A DNA stretch of 19,168 nt from DATAEY01 sp045805565. Its GTDB lineage: Bacteria; Actinomycetota; Thermoleophilia; Solirubrobacterales; Solirubrobacteraceae. Under the pieces are notes generated by a model. The model was not told the DNA's origin. It made no database searches and saw only the letters and a program-made list of their open reading frames with translations. Location: positions 1 through 19,168 of the forward strand of contig JBJMKZ010000013.1 in assembly GCA_045805565.1 (NCBI GenBank), written 5' to 3'. Numbering within the stretch: the first letter of the stretch is position 1; each line of letters begins with the position of its first letter. This document shows, in pieces, positions 1-7,574 of this stretch. A program made the position numbers and the translations under genes.

Positions 1-343
1 CGGTCGCGGTGGTGGCGGCGCGACGGTAGGCGGCGTTGAACGCTGGGCGTGGCAGCGAGCGCCGCTGCGTGGGATCCACCAGCGCATACATGGCCGAATA
101 GTCGCCGCGGTGCCACGCGCGGGCGAAGCTCTCCGCCACCGAGCGCCCGTTGTCGCTTCGGAAGTGCAGCAGCGCCAATCCGGCCCCGATTCCCACGATC
201 GCCGCGATCGCCATGATCAGCGGGGTGGACGGGATCTCGGGACGCCGCCGACGGGTCGCGAACGTGGCGCGCCGGCTTCGCCGGCCACGCCGTCGGTGGC
301 GAGTCCCTCGCCCGGGCTCCAGGTAAAGGGGCGCTGGCGTCAC
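1..343 (-). CDS. Penicillin-binding-protein-like transpeptidase, N-terminal part (runs off left edge)
   Basis: This is the 5' end of a minus-strand gene with about 114 codons visible. The translation shows an Arg-rich cytoplasmic tail of about 40 residues, then one membrane helix (PLIMAIAAIVGIGAGLALL). Outside the membrane follows AESFARAWHRGDYSAMYALV, then a DPTQRR / FNAAYRRA segment. This pattern (A.-F..AW..GDY..MY) is that of the NTF2-like MecA_N domain that precedes the transpeptidase domain in class B penicillin-binding proteins. The role would be peptidoglycan cross-linking outside the membrane. The catalytic domain lies beyond the window, so another NTF2-like membrane protein is possible. 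The GTG at 343 is the most upstream plausible start I found, but it has no clear ribosome binding site and the frame stays open upstream. Confidence 0.6.
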   Translation of the reverse strand, partial: MTPAPLYLEPGRGTRHRRRGRRSRRATFATRRRRPEIPSTPLIMAIAAIVGIGAGLALLHFRSDNGRSVAESFARAWHRGDYSAMYALVDPTQRRSLPRPAFNAAYRRAATTAT

Positions 344-420
344 AACCGGTGGTCTGGCTCGCTCACGGGTCGCAGCATATTGGGGCCGCCGCGTCGCGAC
401 GTCTCCGCGGCACTTCGCGG

Positions 421-627
421 TCAACGCCGCGGGCGGGGCGGACCCTCTGAATCTTCGGCGAGCGGCGCGGGCTGGCTCTCGGGCTCGCCCGGCGGTTCCT
501 CGCCCTCGAGCTCCGCGTCCTGGCGGCGCTTGGCCTCGCGGCTGTCGCGCGCGCGTGTGCGGGTCTCGGCCTCGGCGGGCTGTGATCCGGCCCGCCTCAG
601 GATGCGCTGGCGATCCTCGTTGCTCAT
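421..627 (-). CDS. Small highly charged hypothetical protein (68 aa)
   Basis: The ORF starts with ATG and encodes a 68-residue hydrophilic protein. The first half is rich in Arg, Glu and Ala (MSNEDRQRILRRAGSQPAEA) and the second half in Pro, Glu and Gly. There is no membrane segment, no Cys and no recognisable domain; it looks largely disordered. It lies between the PBP-like gene and the molybdoenzyme gene, all on minus, with about 40 bases separating it from the latter's stop. No strong ribosome binding site precedes the ATG. It may be a real lineage-specific small protein or a chance ORF in GC-rich DNA. I give no function. Confidence 0.4.
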   Translation of the reverse strand: MSNEDRQRILRRAGSQPAEAETRTRARDSREAKRRQDAELEGEEPPGEPESQPAPLAEDSEGPPRPRR

Positions 628-668
628 GGCGCGCTGTTACCCGGGCCCCGAGCACGGAAACGCCCAGG

Positions 669-1727
669 TCAAGCCCGTCCGCGGCCCTCCGGGGTGAAGC
701 TGCTCCAGACGGTCGAGGCCGGAGCCCCCAGGTCGGCGCCGTCGTGCAACTCGAGCCGCACCACCCACTTGACCCACTGGAAGCCGCGCCGGCCCGGCGC
801 CACGAGGCGGGCGGGAGCCCCGTGCCCGTGCGAGAGCGGCTCTTCGGCCACCGTCGTGGCCAGGAGCAGATCGTCCGCCTCGGCCAGCGCAAAGCTCCAG
901 CGATAGCCGGTGTGCGAGATCACCCGCACGTGCCGCGCCTGGGGGAGAGGTTGCGCCCGGGCGATCAGGCTCCCGAGCCGGATCCCGCGCCAGCGCTGCC
1001 TCGAGTAGAAGCCGCCGGTGCAGTCCAACGTCGCCACCAGCTCGTCGCCCGCGTCCAGCTCGCGGGCGCGGAGCTCGAGGGGCCGGCGAACCAGGCCGGC
1101 GACCCGCAGGCGGTAGTCGCTCCCATTCAAGTCGCGCGGCGAGTCGGCCACCCATGACGTGGTGGGGAAGTCGTTCCCGCCCGACGGGGTCTCGTAGGAA
1201 CCGGTGAACCGGCGCCGGGCGCCCGGCCACCCGAGCGCCCGGGCCAGCGGGCGCTGGAGCCACCAGACGGCGGCGCCGCCCGCCGCCACCCCGACCGTGC
1301 GCAGGAACTGCCGCCGGCTGGCCAGATCCCGCCTGCGCGGACGCCGCGCCCGACGTCCGAGATGAAGCGCGACGACGCCGGTGAGCCCCGCCCCCAGAGC
1401 CGTGTGCCAGACGAGCAGGCTGTATCCGCCCAGGTAGCTGGCGCCCGCCGAGCTCCAGAGCCAGCCGGAGGCGAGCGTGGACGCGACCAGTCCGAGGGCT
1501 GCCAGACCCGCCGCCGTCCAGCTGTCCCAGCGCGCGGGATTCAGCACTCGAGGCCAGACCCGCCGCAGCTTCCAGGCCAGCACCAGTGCCAGAGCGCCAC
1601 CGCCCGCGGCGTGGACGGCGAACACCCAGGCGTCCTGGCTGCCGCCGCTGAACCAGGTCAGCAGGCCGGTGCCAAAGAGCAGCGACACGAGGAGGGCAAG
1701 GCTCCAGTCGGTGCCCCGAGGCGTCAC
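669..1727 (-). CDS. Membrane molybdopterin-dependent oxidoreductase (sulfite oxidase/MsrP family) fused to a cytochrome-b-like membrane domain
   Basis: The 352-residue protein starts with GTG. Residues 1-125 hold four predicted membrane helices with His39, His108 and His122, resembling cytochrome b561/ferric-reductase-type haem domains. A twin-arginine-like motif SRRQFLR (137-143) and a hydrophobic stretch (144-156) follow. The sulfite-oxidase-type Moco domain spans about 175-345. Its LDCTGGFYS segment has Cys236 as the expected Mo ligand, and its HGHGAPARLVAPGRRG segment is followed by QWVKWV, typical of the family. It probably catalyses an oxotransfer reaction at the outer face of the membrane, with electrons passing through the b-type domain. 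The substrate cannot be told; methionine-sulfoxide reductase-like (MsrP) and sulfite oxidase-like activities are both possible. No strong ribosome binding site is seen. Confidence 0.85.
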   Translation of the reverse strand: MTPRGTDWSLALLVSLLFGTGLLTWFSGGSQDAWVFAVHAAGGGALALVLAWKLRRVWPRVLNPARWDSWTAAGLAALGLVASTLASGWLWSSAGASYLGGYSLLVWHTALGAGLTGVVALHLGRRARRPRRRDLASRRQFLRTVGVAAGGAAVWWLQRPLARALGWPGARRRFTGSYETPSGGNDFPTTSWVADSPRDLNGSDYRLRVAGLVRRPLELRARELDAGDELVATLDCTGGFYSRQRWRGIRLGSLIARAQPLPQARHVRVISHTGYRWSFALAEADDLLLATTVAEEPLSHGHGAPARLVAPGRRGFQWVKWVVRLELHDGADLGAPASTVWSSFTPEGRGRA

Positions 1728-1809
1728 TGCGACGAGTTTAAGCGCCGATCATTACAACCTGGTGATGTGGTCCGCCGGCTGGTGCGCGCGGACCGGCCGC
1801 ATCGCCGGG

Positions 1810-3141
1810 TCAGGGCCTATGGGAAAGCTTGCCCGGCTCGTGCGCCGTGGGCGGGTCCGACCGGGCGGGTGGCTCGACCGACCGCCCGGGCGCGTCACCG
1901 GAGCTGCCGGGAGCCCCCGGGCCGGACCCGGGCGTGTGGCCCGACCGGCCGAGGGAATGTCCCGGTCGGCGCGGGGAGCTCCGGCCGCGCGTCGGAGTCC
2001 CGGTGGCGCGGGCGCTGACGCCGGCGCGGCGCCCACCCGAGCGTCCGCGTGCGACGCGGCCGGCGGCGGGCGCCGCCCGCGCAGCCTCGTGCGCGCGAGC
2101 CGACGACCCGGCCCGATGAGCGGCCGTGGCGGGTAGTCGCCGGGCGGCGATGCGGGCGGCAGGGACCCGAGCCGCGCGGGTCACGCCCCACGACCACTGC
2201 CCGGAAGCGGACGGGGCCGGCGCCGCGGCGGCCGCCCGCGGGGAATCGTTTCGCAACTCGCTGCGCAGCACGATCGCGCCCCCCGTCCCCGCGCCGGCCG
2301 CGATCAGACCGACCGCGATCAGCTTTCCCGCGCCGCCGCCGCCGAGCCCCCCGAGCGCGCCGGCACCGACCACCGCTCCGCCCCCGCCACCGAGCCCCGC
2401 GCCGGCCAGGATGCTGGTCTTGAGCCCGGCGCTCGGGACCACCGGCAGCAGGACGGCCATCGCCCGTCGCTGGCGGCGCACCTCGGCCTCGAACGCCCGG
2501 CAGCCTGCGCACTGACGTACGTGCCGCCGCAGCGGGCCGCGCCGAAGCGCGCCCCCGGCCAGGGTCGCCAGCTGTTGGCGTACCTCGGAGCAGGGGGTCT
2601 CGCGCGCGCGACGGCTGGCCGCGAGTGAGCCGCGCGCCTGGAACACCAGCGCCTTCACCTTCTCTCGTGGGCAGCCGACGGTCGCGGCGATCTCCGCGTG
2701 CGACAGCGAGCCGAGCTCGGCGAGGACGAGGGCGGCGCGCTGGTCGTCCGGCAGGCGGGCGAGGTCGACGAGCATGTTGCGGAGGTCCTCGCGCTGCTGC
2801 ACCTCGGCGGCCAGCCCGTCGGTCGCCGGCTCGGCGTCGTCGAGTGGCAACTTCTCGCGCCGCGCCCGCAGGATGGAGAGACACTGGTTGCGCGCGATCG
2901 CGTAGAGCCAGGGACGCAGCCGGATCGGCTTGGTCGAGGAGACCAGGTCGCGGTAGGCGCCCAGGAACGTCTGCTGGAGCGCATCCTCACCCTCCTCGCG
3001 ACTGCCCAGCATGTGCCGGCAGAACGAGAGGAGCGGGCGGTCGTAGCGGTCGACGATCGCCTCGAAGGCTCGCTCGTCCCCGTCGCGCACTCCCGCCACC
3101 AGCATCTCGTCGCTGCCCAGCCGACGCCACGACGGGACCAC
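1810..3141 (-). CDS. ECF sigma factor with built-in C-terminal zinc-finger/transmembrane extension
   Basis: The 443-residue protein has sigma region 2 at about 13-80 (GDERAFEAIVDRYDRPLLSF, then EDALQQTFLGAYRDL and RPWLYAIARNQCLS) and sigma region 4 at about 115-170 (LPDDQRAALVLAELGSLSHA, then EIAATVGCPREKVKALVFQAR). A zinc-binding motif of anti-sigma (zf-HC2) type follows: Cys184, then His207, Cys211 and Cys214 (HVRQCAGC). After it come a Gly/Ala-rich stretch, a probable membrane helix (272-292) and a 150-residue Arg/Ala/Pro-rich tail. Sigma factor and anti-sigma-like module are thus one chain, which would tether it to the membrane. The frame is open far upstream into the divergent cyclase gene. 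I chose the GTG at 3141, giving the usual short N-terminus; ATG at 3105 is an alternative. It is divergent from the cyclase, and the target promoters are unknown. Confidence 0.85.
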   Translation of the reverse strand: MVPSWRRLGSDEMLVAGVRDGDERAFEAIVDRYDRPLLSFCRHMLGSREEGEDALQQTFLGAYRDLVSSTKPIRLRPWLYAIARNQCLSILRARREKLPLDDAEPATDGLAAEVQQREDLRNMLVDLARLPDDQRAALVLAELGSLSHAEIAATVGCPREKVKALVFQARGSLAASRRARETPCSEVRQQLATLAGGALRRGPLRRHVRQCAGCRAFEAEVRRQRRAMAVLLPVVPSAGLKTSILAGAGLGGGGGAVVGAGALGGLGGGGAGKLIAVGLIAAGAGTGGAIVLRSELRNDSPRAAAAAPAPSASGQWSWGVTRAARVPAARIAARRLPATAAHRAGSSARAHEAARAAPAAGRVARGRSGGRRAGVSARATGTPTRGRSSPRRPGHSLGRSGHTPGSGPGAPGSSGDAPGRSVEPPARSDPPTAHEPGKLSHRP

Positions 3142-3337
3142 GAGGCGGGACGGCTGATGGAGAGTCGACGCCTCGATGCCTCGATTATGGTCGTGATGGC
3201 CGCCAACATCTACCCGGGGGGCCGCGATAGGCGCGAAACGCGCCCGCGCCGGTTGCAACGCGCCCGGCCCGGCGAGGTTGGCGCTTGAGGGGCGGACCGC
3301 TATGCCGACCCGCGGTGCGGGAGAATGCGCACTCGCC

Positions 3338-4888
3338 ATGCCGCTGCTGCCCGCGCGATGGCTGTATCGCCGGCTGGGGAAGGCGTACCCGGCCAGCTTC
3401 TTCGTGGTGCAGCTGATCATCGGCACGCTGGTGACCGCCGGCACCGTGCTGCTGGTCACCCTCTTCTATCCCGCCACCGCGCGGGAGAAGGTCACGCTGC
3501 TGGCCATCACCGAGGCGCTGACCGTGGCGGGACTGACGTTCGGGTTCACGATGGCTTTTCCGCGGCTGCGGCCGCTGGTGGCGTGGATCGCCGGCCGGCG
3601 GGACCGGGAGTCCTCGCTTCAGGCATGGGACGCGGCGGTGAACCTCCCCAGCCGGATCTTCCGCCGCTACGTCTGGCTCCCCTGCGTGCTGGTCGGGATC
3701 CCGAGCGTGGTCACGGTGGTCGTCGTGCTCGACCTGAGATGGACCGCGCTCGCGCCGCTGCTGGTGGCCGGCCTCGTCGCGGCGCTCTACGCCGCCGTCT
3801 TGCAGTACTTCGGGATCGAGATCGGCATGCGCCCGGTGGTGGACGACATCGTCAGGGTGCTTCCCCGCGGCTTTCACTTCGAGCGTGTGGGGTTGCCGCT
3901 GCGGGTGAAGCTGCTGACCATCCTCCCGCTGATGAGCGTCATCACCGGCCTGGTGGTCGCGGCGCTCGTCGGCGGTCAGAACCTGGGGCTCAGCGTGCTG
4001 ATCACGCTGGCGGTCGCGTTCTCGATCTCGCTCGAGCTGACCCTCCTGCTGTCGGACTCGATCTCGCGCCCGATGTCGGCGCTGCACGACGGCATCCGCG
4101 ACATCGAGCGTGGCGAGTACGACGTACAGATTCCGGTGACCACCAGCGACGACCTGGGCGAGCTGACCGACGGCTTCAACCGGATGGCGGCCGGGCTCGC
4201 CGAGCGCGAGCGCCTCCGGGAGGCATTCGGCACCTACCTCGACAGGGAGGTGGCCGAGTACATACTTCAAGAGGGGATCAGCCCGGCCGGGGTCCAGGTG
4301 GAGGTCTCGATCCTGTTCTGCGACGTTCGCGACTTCACCGGGTTCGCCTCCGACGCCGAGTCGCCCGAGGAACTGGTCGCCACGCTCAACCGCCTGTTCG
4401 AGGCGGTCGTGCCGGTCGTGGCACGTCACGGGGGCCACGTGGACAAGTTCGTGGGCGACGGGGTGCTCGCGGTGTTCGGCGCGCCCGAGGCGTATGCCGA
4501 CCACGCCGATCGCGCCCTGGCGGCCGGGTGCGAGATGGTGGAGGCGGTGGAGGGTGGCGCCGCCGGGCCCCTGCGCGTGGGGGTGGGCATCAACTCCGGT
4601 CCCGTGGTCGCGGGCTCGATCGGGGGGGCGGGGCGTCTCAACTTCAGCGTGATCGGCGATGCGGTCAACGTCGCCGCGCGTGTGGAGAAGGCAACCCGGG
4701 AGACCGGCGACCGCCTTCTCATCACGGCGAACACCCGGGGGGCGCTGACCAGGACGAAGGACATCCACCTGGTCTCGCGGGGAGAGGTTCGGCTGAAGGG
4801 CAAGGCGGAGCCCATCGAGCTGTTCTCGGTCGCCGAGTTGGAAGAGACGGGCCGGCTCGGCGAGCCCGCAGCCCGCGGGGCGCCCTGA
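3338..4888 (+). CDS. Membrane class III adenylate/guanylate cyclase, 6TM-HAMP-cyclase
   Basis: The 516-residue protein would make cAMP (or cGMP) from the nucleoside triphosphate on the cytoplasmic face of the membrane. Six hydrophobic segments lie at about 21-44, 52-74, 111-133, 138-158, 191-213 and 216-239. A HAMP linker follows (240-292, SRPMSALHDGIRDIERGEYD), then the catalytic domain (320-495). Metal-binding Asp329 (LFCDVRDFTGF) and Asp374 (DKFVGDGVLAVFG) are present. Purine-contact Lys370 and transition-state Asn444/Arg448 (GDAVNVAARVE) are also present. Ser437 stands where mammalian adenylate cyclases have the second purine-contact Asp, so nucleotide preference is uncertain. The architecture matches mycobacterial Rv3645/Rv1318c-type cyclases. 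Start: ATG 3338 precedes the hydrophobic part; ATG 3302 would add 12 residues. Confidence 0.92.
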   Translation: MPLLPARWLYRRLGKAYPASFFVVQLIIGTLVTAGTVLLVTLFYPATAREKVTLLAITEALTVAGLTFGFTMAFPRLRPLVAWIAGRRDRESSLQAWDAAVNLPSRIFRRYVWLPCVLVGIPSVVTVVVVLDLRWTALAPLLVAGLVAALYAAVLQYFGIEIGMRPVVDDIVRVLPRGFHFERVGLPLRVKLLTILPLMSVITGLVVAALVGGQNLGLSVLITLAVAFSISLELTLLLSDSISRPMSALHDGIRDIERGEYDVQIPVTTSDDLGELTDGFNRMAAGLAERERLREAFGTYLDREVAEYILQEGISPAGVQVEVSILFCDVRDFTGFASDAESPEELVATLNRLFEAVVPVVARHGGHVDKFVGDGVLAVFGAPEAYADHADRALAAGCEMVEAVEGGAAGPLRVGVGINSGPVVAGSIGGAGRLNFSVIGDAVNVAARVEKATRETGDRLLITANTRGALTRTKDIHLVSRGEVRLKGKAEPIELFSVAELEETGRLGEPAARGAP

Positions 4889-4913
4889 CCGCGAACGCGG
4901 GGATGGCTGCGCC

Positions 4914-5642
4914 ATGAAGCCGGTCCGGGTCGGCTGCTCGGGGTGGAACTACGCGGACTGGCGAGACCGGGTGTACCCCAAGGGCGTGCCGCCGCGCCGC
5001 TGGCTCTCGCATTACGCGACGCTGTTCGAAACGGTCGAGGTCAACGCCACCTTCTACCGACTCGCCTCCCGAGACGCGGTCAGCGGCTGGATCGCCCAGA
5101 CCCCCGACGACTTCGTGTTCGCGCTCAAGGCGAGCCGGTTCCTCACCCACATGAAGCGGTTGACCGACCTCGACCAGGGCATCGCCCGCTACTACGAGCG
5201 GATCGAGCCCCTGGTCGGGACGCCCAAGCTCGGACCGATCGTCTGGCAGCTGCCCGAGAACTTCCACCGCGACGACGAACGCCTGGGCGCGGCGCTCGTC
5301 GCTCTGCCCGCGGGCCGCCACTGCTTCGAATTTCGCCACCCGAGCTGGTTCGCGCCCGACGTCTATGCGCTGCTGCGCGAGCACGGCGTCGCTCTGGTCA
5401 TCGGCGACCACCCCGAGCGGCCCTTCCAATCGCACGAGATGACCGCCGACTGGACGCTGGTTCGGTTTCACTACGGGCGAAGGGGGCGGGGCGGTAACTA
5501 CTCCGAGCGGGAGCTGGAGACCTGGGCGCGCCGGATTCGGCAGTGGCGGCGAAGGGTCGAGGTCTTCGCGTACTTCAACAACGACTGGCAGGCGTTCGCC
5601 GTACGCAACGCCCGCCGGCTGCGGAGAGTCCTCGGGGTCTGA
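4914..5642 (+). CDS. DUF72 (YecE-like) TIM-barrel protein
   Basis: The 242-residue protein matches the DUF72 family along its length. It has N-terminal VGCSGWNYADWRDRVYP, then VEVNATFYRL, FVFALKASRFLTHMKRL, GPIVWQLPENF, FEFRHPSWF and a C-terminal AYFNNDWQAFAVRNA. The fold is a TIM barrel with conserved His, Asp and Asn residues. The biochemical role of the family is not settled, so no reaction is assigned. It starts 25 bases after the cyclase stop on the same strand, with a GGGGATGG stretch about 10 bases before the ATG, and is probably co-transcribed with the cyclase. It has no signal peptide or membrane helix and is expected to be cytoplasmic. Confidence 0.9.
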   Translation: MKPVRVGCSGWNYADWRDRVYPKGVPPRRWLSHYATLFETVEVNATFYRLASRDAVSGWIAQTPDDFVFALKASRFLTHMKRLTDLDQGIARYYERIEPLVGTPKLGPIVWQLPENFHRDDERLGAALVALPAGRHCFEFRHPSWFAPDVYALLREHGVALVIGDHPERPFQSHEMTADWTLVRFHYGRRGRGGNYSERELETWARRIRQWRRRVEVFAYFNNDWQAFAVRNARRLRRVLGV

Positions 5643-5685
5643 GCCGGCGCGGTTGAGCGTCCGGCCGGCGGGTACAGCAGGGGCG

Positions 5686-6144
5686 ATGGATTCGAGCGCG
5701 CCCGACAGGAGCGAGACGCTGGAGGCTCGCGACCGGCAGGTCAGCCCGACCAACGCGCCGGTCACCGAGGAAGAGCGCCAGGTCAGCCGCGAGGGCGAGC
5801 AGGTGTCGCGGCGCCCGTTCCCGTGGGCGGTGGGCGCCGGCTTCGTCGCGCTGGTGGCGGTCGCCGTGATAGCCGGCGCCACGGCCGGATGGGCATACGC
5901 GATCCCGTTCGCCGTGCTGGCCGGACTGGCCGTGATCTTCGTCGGCACTCACCGGCTGCTCGGCCTGGTCCGGACCGAGCGCTATCGGAGCGGGCCCGCC
6001 GAGGAGGCCGCGCCCGGCGACGCCCGCGACCCGCTGCCTCATATGGGCTACGACGAGCACTCTCAGGTCGGCGCGACCGCGCAGCTCTCGGACGAGGAGC
6101 AGGCGGCCCACGCCGACATGGAGCGCTCGTCCGGCCAGCGCTAG
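5686..6144 (+). CDS. Hypothetical membrane protein with two helices (152 aa)
   Basis: An acidic/polar N-terminus of about 45 residues contains three spaced RQVS or EQVS steps (DRQVSPTN, ERQVSREGEQVSRR). Two adjacent helices follow (WAVGAGFVALVAVAVIAGAT and AYAIPFAVLAGLAVIFVGT). A hydrophilic C-terminal tail ends in Glu/Ala-rich sequence. I know no family for it. ATG 5686, with GCAGGGGCG just before it, is preferred over the TTG at 5653. It follows the DUF72 gene by about 43 bases and ends 20 bases before the 3' end of the oppositely oriented tRNA-Leu. It is probably a small inner-membrane protein. Confidence 0.65.
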   Translation: MDSSAPDRSETLEARDRQVSPTNAPVTEEERQVSREGEQVSRRPFPWAVGAGFVALVAVAVIAGATAGWAYAIPFAVLAGLAVIFVGTHRLLGLVRTERYRSGPAEEAAPGDARDPLPHMGYDEHSQVGATAQLSDEEQAAHADMERSSGQR

Positions 6145-6164
6145 GGCAGGGCCGGCGCCGCGGA

Positions 6165-6248
6165 TGCGGTTGAGAGGACTCGAACCTCCACGGGGTTGCC
6201 CCCACGGGCACCTGAAGCCCGCGCGTCTGCCAATTCCGCCACAACCGC
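6165..6248 (-). tRNA. tRNA-Leu (anticodon CAG)
   Basis: The minus strand folds as a class II tRNA of 84 nt. The acceptor stem is GCGGTTG paired with CAACCGC, with discriminator A. The D arm carries GCGGAATTGGCAGACGC. The anticodon stem is CGGGC/GCCCG around TTCAGGT, giving anticodon CAG. The long variable arm is GGGG-CAA-CCCC and the T arm is GGAGG-TTCGAGT-CCTCT. No CCA is encoded. The long variable arm and anticodon both fit leucine. Confidence 0.95.
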
Positions 6249-6353
6249 CGGCCCCGCGAAGATAGCAACGGGGGGTCGCCATCCGGCCCCCCGCGCAGCG
6301 GCTGCCTCACCGGCGCCCGAACGGCCCGTTGCTATCCTGCCCGCCCGGTCTGC

Positions 6354-6426
6354 GCCGCTATCGTCTAGGGGACTAGGACGCCGCCCTCTCACGGCGGAAA
6401 CCGGGGTTCGAATCCCCGTAGCGGTA
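6354..6426 (+). tRNA. tRNA-Glu (anticodon CTC)
   Basis: This is a 73-nt cloverleaf. The acceptor is GCCGCTA paired with TAGCGGT (the first pair is G-U), with discriminator A. The anticodon stem is CCGCC/GGCGG around CTCTCAC, giving anticodon CTC. The T arm is CGGGG-TTCGAAT-CCCCG. No CCA is encoded. Its last 20 bases, TTCGAATCCCCGTAGCGGTA, are repeated twice further right in the window, marking it as an integration site whose 3' end has been restored by an inserted element. Confidence 0.96.
6407..6426 (+). repeat. att core copy 1 (attL) in the 3' end of tRNA-Glu
   Basis: The 20 bases TTCGAATCCCCGTAGCGGTA run from the T loop to the discriminator base of tRNA-Glu. The same 20 bases occur at 7756-7775, and with one change (A to G) at 14147-14166, each outside a complete tRNA. 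In the usual tRNA-integration model this copy is the attL junction, in which the element supplies the tRNA 3' end. Confidence 0.85.
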
Positions 6427-6432
6427 TTGAGG

Positions 6433-6455
6433 AATCCCCGCATTTATGGGGATTT
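6433..6455 (+). terminator. Hairpin after tRNA-Glu, likely terminator
   Basis: AATCCCC (6433-6439) and GGGGATT (6448-6454) pair around an eight-base loop and are followed by only one further T. It lies seven bases after the tRNA. A similar hairpin follows each of the other two att copies, so it was probably brought in by the element. Confidence 0.6.
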
Positions 6456-6472
6456 GGCGTTCCAGGGACCGC

Positions 6473-6498
6473 GTGGACAGTTTTTGGGACAGTCCCAC
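6473..6498 (+). repeat. Paired GGACAG/GGGACAG motifs near attL (possible recombinase arm sites)
   Basis: GTGGACAG (6473-6480) is followed by TTGGGACAGTCCCAC (6484-6498), which also contains the short palindrome GGGACAGTCCC. The same pair occurs at the same distance from the core in copy 2. A spaced pair also lies near the far end of element B (14008-14027). Paired short repeats at both ends of an integrative element are what arm-type recombinase sites look like. Binding is inferred. Confidence 0.45.
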
Positions 6499-6647
6499 GC
6501 CGCGAGCCAGGCGAACGAGTTGGTTTCGACTGCAGGGATCCGTCTTACGGGGGTTTCTCTGCTGCTTCTCGTCCAAAACCAGCGCTCTGCTCACCAGGTG
6601 GCACGGCCCCGTTGCGTCCCGACGGGCCACCGCTCCTGGCGTCGGCC

Positions 6648-7574
6648 TCACACGCGCAGTACGACCGCACCACCGCCGCCCCCGCCAACGGCCAGATTGA
6701 GCGCGTCCGCCGCCGCGGCGAGGCCGTAGGTCCCGCCCACGGAAATCCCGATCTCGCCATTGCCGAGCCGCTCGGCCATGCTCGCGAGCCGGCCGCCGTC
6801 CGCCTGCACGTAGATATCGACAATCGTCACCCCGCGCTCCGCCGCCGGCGGCGCGCCGGTGATCGTGGCCAGCCGCCCGCCGTCGGCGACGGTGGAGAGG
6901 GCGGCGGCCTCGCCGCCACTGGCCGCGTTGATCGCTGCGGGCACGCCGCCGCCACCCGCCCAGTCGCGGACCTTGGCGGGCCAGCCGCCGTCGTGGTAGT
7001 CGAACACCGCTGCCACCCGGAGCTCTCGCAGCCGCTCAGCGCTCCGCGGCCCGGCTGTCACCGCGACCTCCGCTCCGACCACCATCCCCAATGCTGCGAT
7101 CAGCTGCCCGGTCACGCCTCCGGCGCCGTGGACGAGCAACCGCCTGGCGCTCGAGTTCCCGAGCGCGGCACCGATCGCCTGGTCCGCCGTCAGCGCCGGC
7201 ACCGGAAAGGCGGCCGCGTCCTCCCATGGCACAGCGGACGGCTTCGCGGCCAGCACATCGGCGCGGGCCAGCAACAACTCGCTCCAGCACCCATGCTCCA
7301 GCAGGGGTACCGGGTGAGTCATCACCTCATCTCCGACCGACCACCCGTCGACGCCGGCCCCAACGGCAGCGACCGTCCCTGCGGCCGCGACGCCCAGCGC
7401 CATCGGCGGCCGCGGCCCGACGTCCCACGATCCGAGCCTGACGAGGTCGTCCCAGGGCCCCACCCCAGCGGCCCGCACCGTGATGAGCGTCTCGCCCGCA
7501 CCGGCCGGACGCGGATCGCGAAGCGACAGGTCCCGCACATCGCCGCCGAACCGCTCGATTCCGGCCGCCTTCAC
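6648..7574 (-). CDS. MDR-superfamily NAD(P)H-dependent oxidoreductase (quinone oxidoreductase-like)
   Basis: The 308-residue protein has the medium-chain dehydrogenase layout. The N-terminal GroES-like part is RPAGAGETLITVRAAGVGPW, then PPMALGVAAAGTVAAVGAGV and GDEVMTH. A Rossmann domain with RRLLVHGAGGVTGQLIAALG follows. None of the zinc-ligand Cys residues of alcohol dehydrogenases is present, so it belongs with the zinc-free quinone oxidoreductases, which reduce quinones or enones using NADPH. Later parts (GGRLATITGAP) also fit. The GTG start at 7574 has a GGGGG stretch just upstream. It is the only gene of element A and reads toward tRNA-Glu. It is slightly shorter than typical family members (about 320 aa). 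The exact substrate is unknown. Confidence 0.85.
   Translation of the reverse strand: MKAAGIERFGGDVRDLSLRDPRPAGAGETLITVRAAGVGPWDDLVRLGSWDVGPRPPMALGVAAAGTVAAVGAGVDGWSVGDEVMTHPVPLLEHGCWSELLLARADVLAAKPSAVPWEDAAAFPVPALTADQAIGAALGNSSARRLLVHGAGGVTGQLIAALGMVVGAEVAVTAGPRSAERLRELRVAAVFDYHDGGWPAKVRDWAGGGGVPAAINAASGGEAAALSTVADGGRLATITGAPPAAERGVTIVDIYVQADGGRLASMAERLGNGEIGISVGGTYGLAAAADALNLAVGGGGGGAVVLRV

Larger units (their letters stand above)
6407..6560 (+). repeat. Long direct repeat, copy 1 (att core plus element end)
   Basis: This stretch of about 154 bases is repeated at 7756-7910 with about 90% identity by eye. Most differences fall within the hairpin just after the core. The shared part includes the att core, a terminator-like hairpin, the element GGCGTTCCAG, a GGACAG/GGGACAG pair and the block CGCGAGCCAGGCGAACGA. 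It does not recur at the third att copy. That is expected if it belongs to the incoming element rather than to the chromosome. Confidence 0.85.

Noticed and set aside
3185..4915. Minus-strand ORF of 576 codons opposite the cyclase gene
   Set aside because: It mirrors the cyclase frame, is full of His, Arg, Gln and Asp repeats, and has no domain. It is a shadow of a well-supported gene in GC-rich DNA.
6373..6651. Minus-strand ORF of 92 codons covering the tRNA-Glu 3' end, considered as an integrase C-terminus
   Set aside because: It reads through the tRNA and hairpin, and has none of the R..HxxR..Y residues of tyrosine recombinases. The GDSNPGF-like end is the usual artefact of reading a tRNA T arm.
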